Origin: Capra hircus
Lineage: Eukaryota; Chordata; Mammalia; Artiodactyla; Bovidae
Assembly (NCBI RefSeq): GCF_001704415.2
Contig: NC_030822.1
Span: 56,537,345-56,601,344, forward strand
Reading direction: 5' to 3'
Length of the DNA: 64,000 nucleotides
Below the pieces are notes generated by a model. That model had not been told where the DNA came from, did not search any database, and saw only the letters and a list, made by a program, of their open reading frames with translations. This document shows positions 61,664-64,000 of this stretch, in pieces. Position 1 is the first letter of the stretch; each line of letters begins with the position of its first letter. The position numbers were made by a program, and so were the translations under genes.

Positions 61664-64000
61664 GTACGGTACCTTCATTGCCATTGAAAATGTCCTGAAT
61701 GTATATTGTCTTTCTGGTATGTATAAAAAAAGAAGCCTTAAAAGGTCTCTTTGAATCCTTGGAATTGAAGTATTCCTTCATTTGGTAATTTGAAAGACAT
61801 TACATACTATGTTCTCAAGTTGAATCTTAAGGACCTCAGAAAAATCTTTAACATCCAAGCAATTTAACAGTAGGATCAGCTATTTTGCAGAATTCTTTTT
61901 TAAGCATCACCGTGCTAAGCAGAATGCTAGGAAAAATGGCAGCCTGGCTCTTAGAGGCTGGATAGCTTGTGTTTAGCCACGGTTGGCAAAATGGTAAGTA
62001 TCCTGGCTTTGGATCCTCTCCTTGTCTTAATTTCATCTTAATCCACGTGAAAGAAAATACCCAGCCTTTACCATGCCTGTGTGGGCCATGTTCCTAAATG
62101 CATCATCCTTTTTGTCCCAGAGAGTACCTGCTGAGAGTGTGTCACCTGGGGACCCACCGTCCTTTCCACGCTGGGCACTCCTGTACCCCTTGCTGCCCTC
62201 CGTTAAACGTTGGAGGAGTGGAAGAGGCAGCCACAGCGGTTATCACTCTGTGGTTTAGCTCTTTGGACTCTCTGAAACTTATTCAAAAAGTTTCACTGTC
62301 TCCTATTTCTGACCATCACTGAGGGAGGAGATGTGCCTCCCAGTCCTTCTTCCTGGTCCTCAGCAGCTCTCAATGCTTGATATTGCTTGTCTGGGAGGCT
62401 TGGAGTTTTCTCTGCCAGCCAGGGTGGGAAAGGTTACAGCCTTACCATGTCAGCTAGTCATGCAAGATTTCCTTACATAAGGCTGCACCTACCTGCTATC
62501 GACAGGTACCTGCCCCAGAAACACGGAAAAGTAATTATTCTATGAGACCCTCCCCCGCCCCAAAAAAAAAATCTCTTTAAAAATTAACTTTTGCACTCCA
62601 TCTCTGAGCCATGTGCTCTGGTGTACAATCCTATCACTGGACTTCTTTAAAATCGCTGAATAGTATACTCATCTTTATCCTCCTTACCACCCTAGATATG
62701 GCAAACATCCTTCACATTAACTTTCTGGAGATGTTTTCAGTTTTCACAGGACTTGGCAAGATAGACAAAATGAAAATTCTAAGTGGTCAGTGAAAGAGGA
62801 GGCCTCATCAGTTTATGAAATATAACAGTAGATGGTCTAATTTCACTTTTCTTCACCTTTCTCAAGTATTACAGTGGAACAGAGAACTTTGAAATAAGCC
62901 ACTAGTGAGGATGGTTTGAATGGTGTTTGTGAAAACATCAGTGTGTGCCCTTAATTGAAACGCTTCTGAAAATCCATCAATTGGTGTGTGTGTCTCACTC
63001 TAAACTCAGCTCCAGCCAGGCTGCTTCCTAAATTCTTCTCTGTGTGTATTTCCCTTTTAGCTTTCTGTTAGTTTCTTCTGCTTCTTACGTGAATTCAGTT
63101 TATGAGTAGAGCAAATAGATTCCTCCCACTTTCTGTATCGTTAATAAAGACAGCAAAGACGCTCCTTCCTGACTCTGATTTCTAGAGCAACCATGCTAAC
63201 ATCTCTCCATGCTATGGACCAGGTGTTTGCCTTTCATGATTTCTTACCTCTCATCCCAGTAGTGAGCCAATTAAGCTTGAGCTCCTGTTACCAGGTTTTC
63301 ATGAATTTTCCTATGAATGACCCTTTGAATGTCATTGTGAATGACATCCAGCCCACTCGCCACTGCCCTGCCTGTGTGAATCCATTGAGAAAACCCACTG
63401 ACGGTCCTTTCTCTTTACAGCAGTTGCCCAGGTATGAGCCCTCCTTGATTACCTCTCCTTGTTTCCATCTAGGTAACCAGTCAAGTTTACAGCATAAGCG
63501 CCACATTTCTCCTTAGTGTGGAGCCACTACTTTTCACTTGTGGCTGGCCTGTCACTAGCTTAGGCCGTTTTTATTTGTTTTTAAAGACCCTTCATAACAG
63601 CCCCTCAACTCCTCCCCTCTCGCCGTCAATCTCAGCAACTTGGCAGAGGTGCTTCAATCACACTCCAAATCCTTCAGTCCAGACTGAAGCCCATTGCACG
63701 TCCTGAAACAGCTACAACTCACTGTTATCACAGTTCCAACCACGGAGACTCACATTTAAGAGGAAATTTTAAAAACAAGCAATGCTATGTTTCTGGCCAC
63801 ATCACAGGTACCTTTATAGGGACTTGTCTGCTCCTCCCCCTTGTCTCCTGGCCTCAGCTCAAGGTCATGAAAGACGATATCGTAGATGCACTTGTGGCCT
63901 CCTGATGTTCCTAGCGGAACCCTCTCTACACACAGATGCACTTGTGGGGATGAATGCCCTGATTTCTCAGTGGCACACCCAAGAGTCGTTAAAGCAAAAT
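61664..64000 (+). other. CADM1: CADM1 intron 8, 5' portion
   Basis: This is sequence after the exon 8 donor to the window end. I looked for the next stalk or transmembrane exon and saw none. Short open frames here lack splice-flanked similarity to CADM1. Confidence 0.8.

Noticed and set aside
61457..61781. Poly-His, poly-Pro and poly-Val frames over the ACC repeat
   Set aside because: They are other-frame shadows of the Thr tract of CADM1 exon 8.
63193..63516. 107-codon frame near the window end as a CADM1 exon
   Set aside because: No similarity to the stalk, transmembrane or cytoplasmic parts of CADM1.

Overview
This is mammalian nuclear DNA, a ruminant and most likely a bovid (cattle, sheep or goat; I cannot tell which from the sequence). 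The evidence is the repeats: BovB LINEs, many Bov-tA and Bov-A2 SINEs, CHR-type SINEs, a ruminant mariner MITE and old L2, MIR, hAT, Tigger and MaLR relics. There is no operon structure, and nearly all long open frames are chance frames or repeat relics.

The only gene I can support is CADM1 (cell adhesion molecule 1; also TSLC1, SynCAM1, Necl-2), on the + strand. Seven coding exons are present, exons 2 to 8 by the usual mammalian numbering: 28822-28968, 30533-30685, 37642-37779, 40237-40395, 53672-53771, 56951-57123 and 61583-61663. All have AG acceptors and GT donors, and the reading frame runs unbroken across every junction. They encode three extracellular Ig domains (exons 2+3, 4+5 and 6+7), each with its cysteine pair, six N-glycosylation sequons, and the threonine-rich stalk of optional exon 8. 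Exon 1 (signal peptide) lies upstream of the window. The remaining stalk, transmembrane and cytoplasmic exons lie downstream.

Layout: 1-28821 is the 3' part of intron 1. It holds two long BovB copies in opposite orientation (5716-7474 minus, 12803-14352 plus), a shorter BovB piece, several SINEs, and a repeat-poor block at about 18.0-25.5 kb. From 28.8 to 40.4 kb come exons 2-5, with a mariner hairpin in intron 4. From 40.4 to 53.7 kb is intron 5 (13.3 kb), with two MaLR-like LTRs, a 19-bp minisatellite, a hAT relic, L1 tails and a third BovB 3' end. From 53.7 to 61.7 kb come exons 6-8. From 61.7 kb to the end is intron 8, where I recognise no exon.

I found no wholly new biological system. 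The points most worth a second look are: the mariner hairpin in intron 4, which resembles the bovine miR-2284/2285 group; the inverted BovB pair, which could form a long double-stranded RNA in the intron 1 transcript; the threonine/ACC tract of exon 8; an unidentified open frame of about 177 codons fused to an L1 tail near 10 kb; and several repeat-free blocks that look like regulatory-element candidates but need a conservation test.
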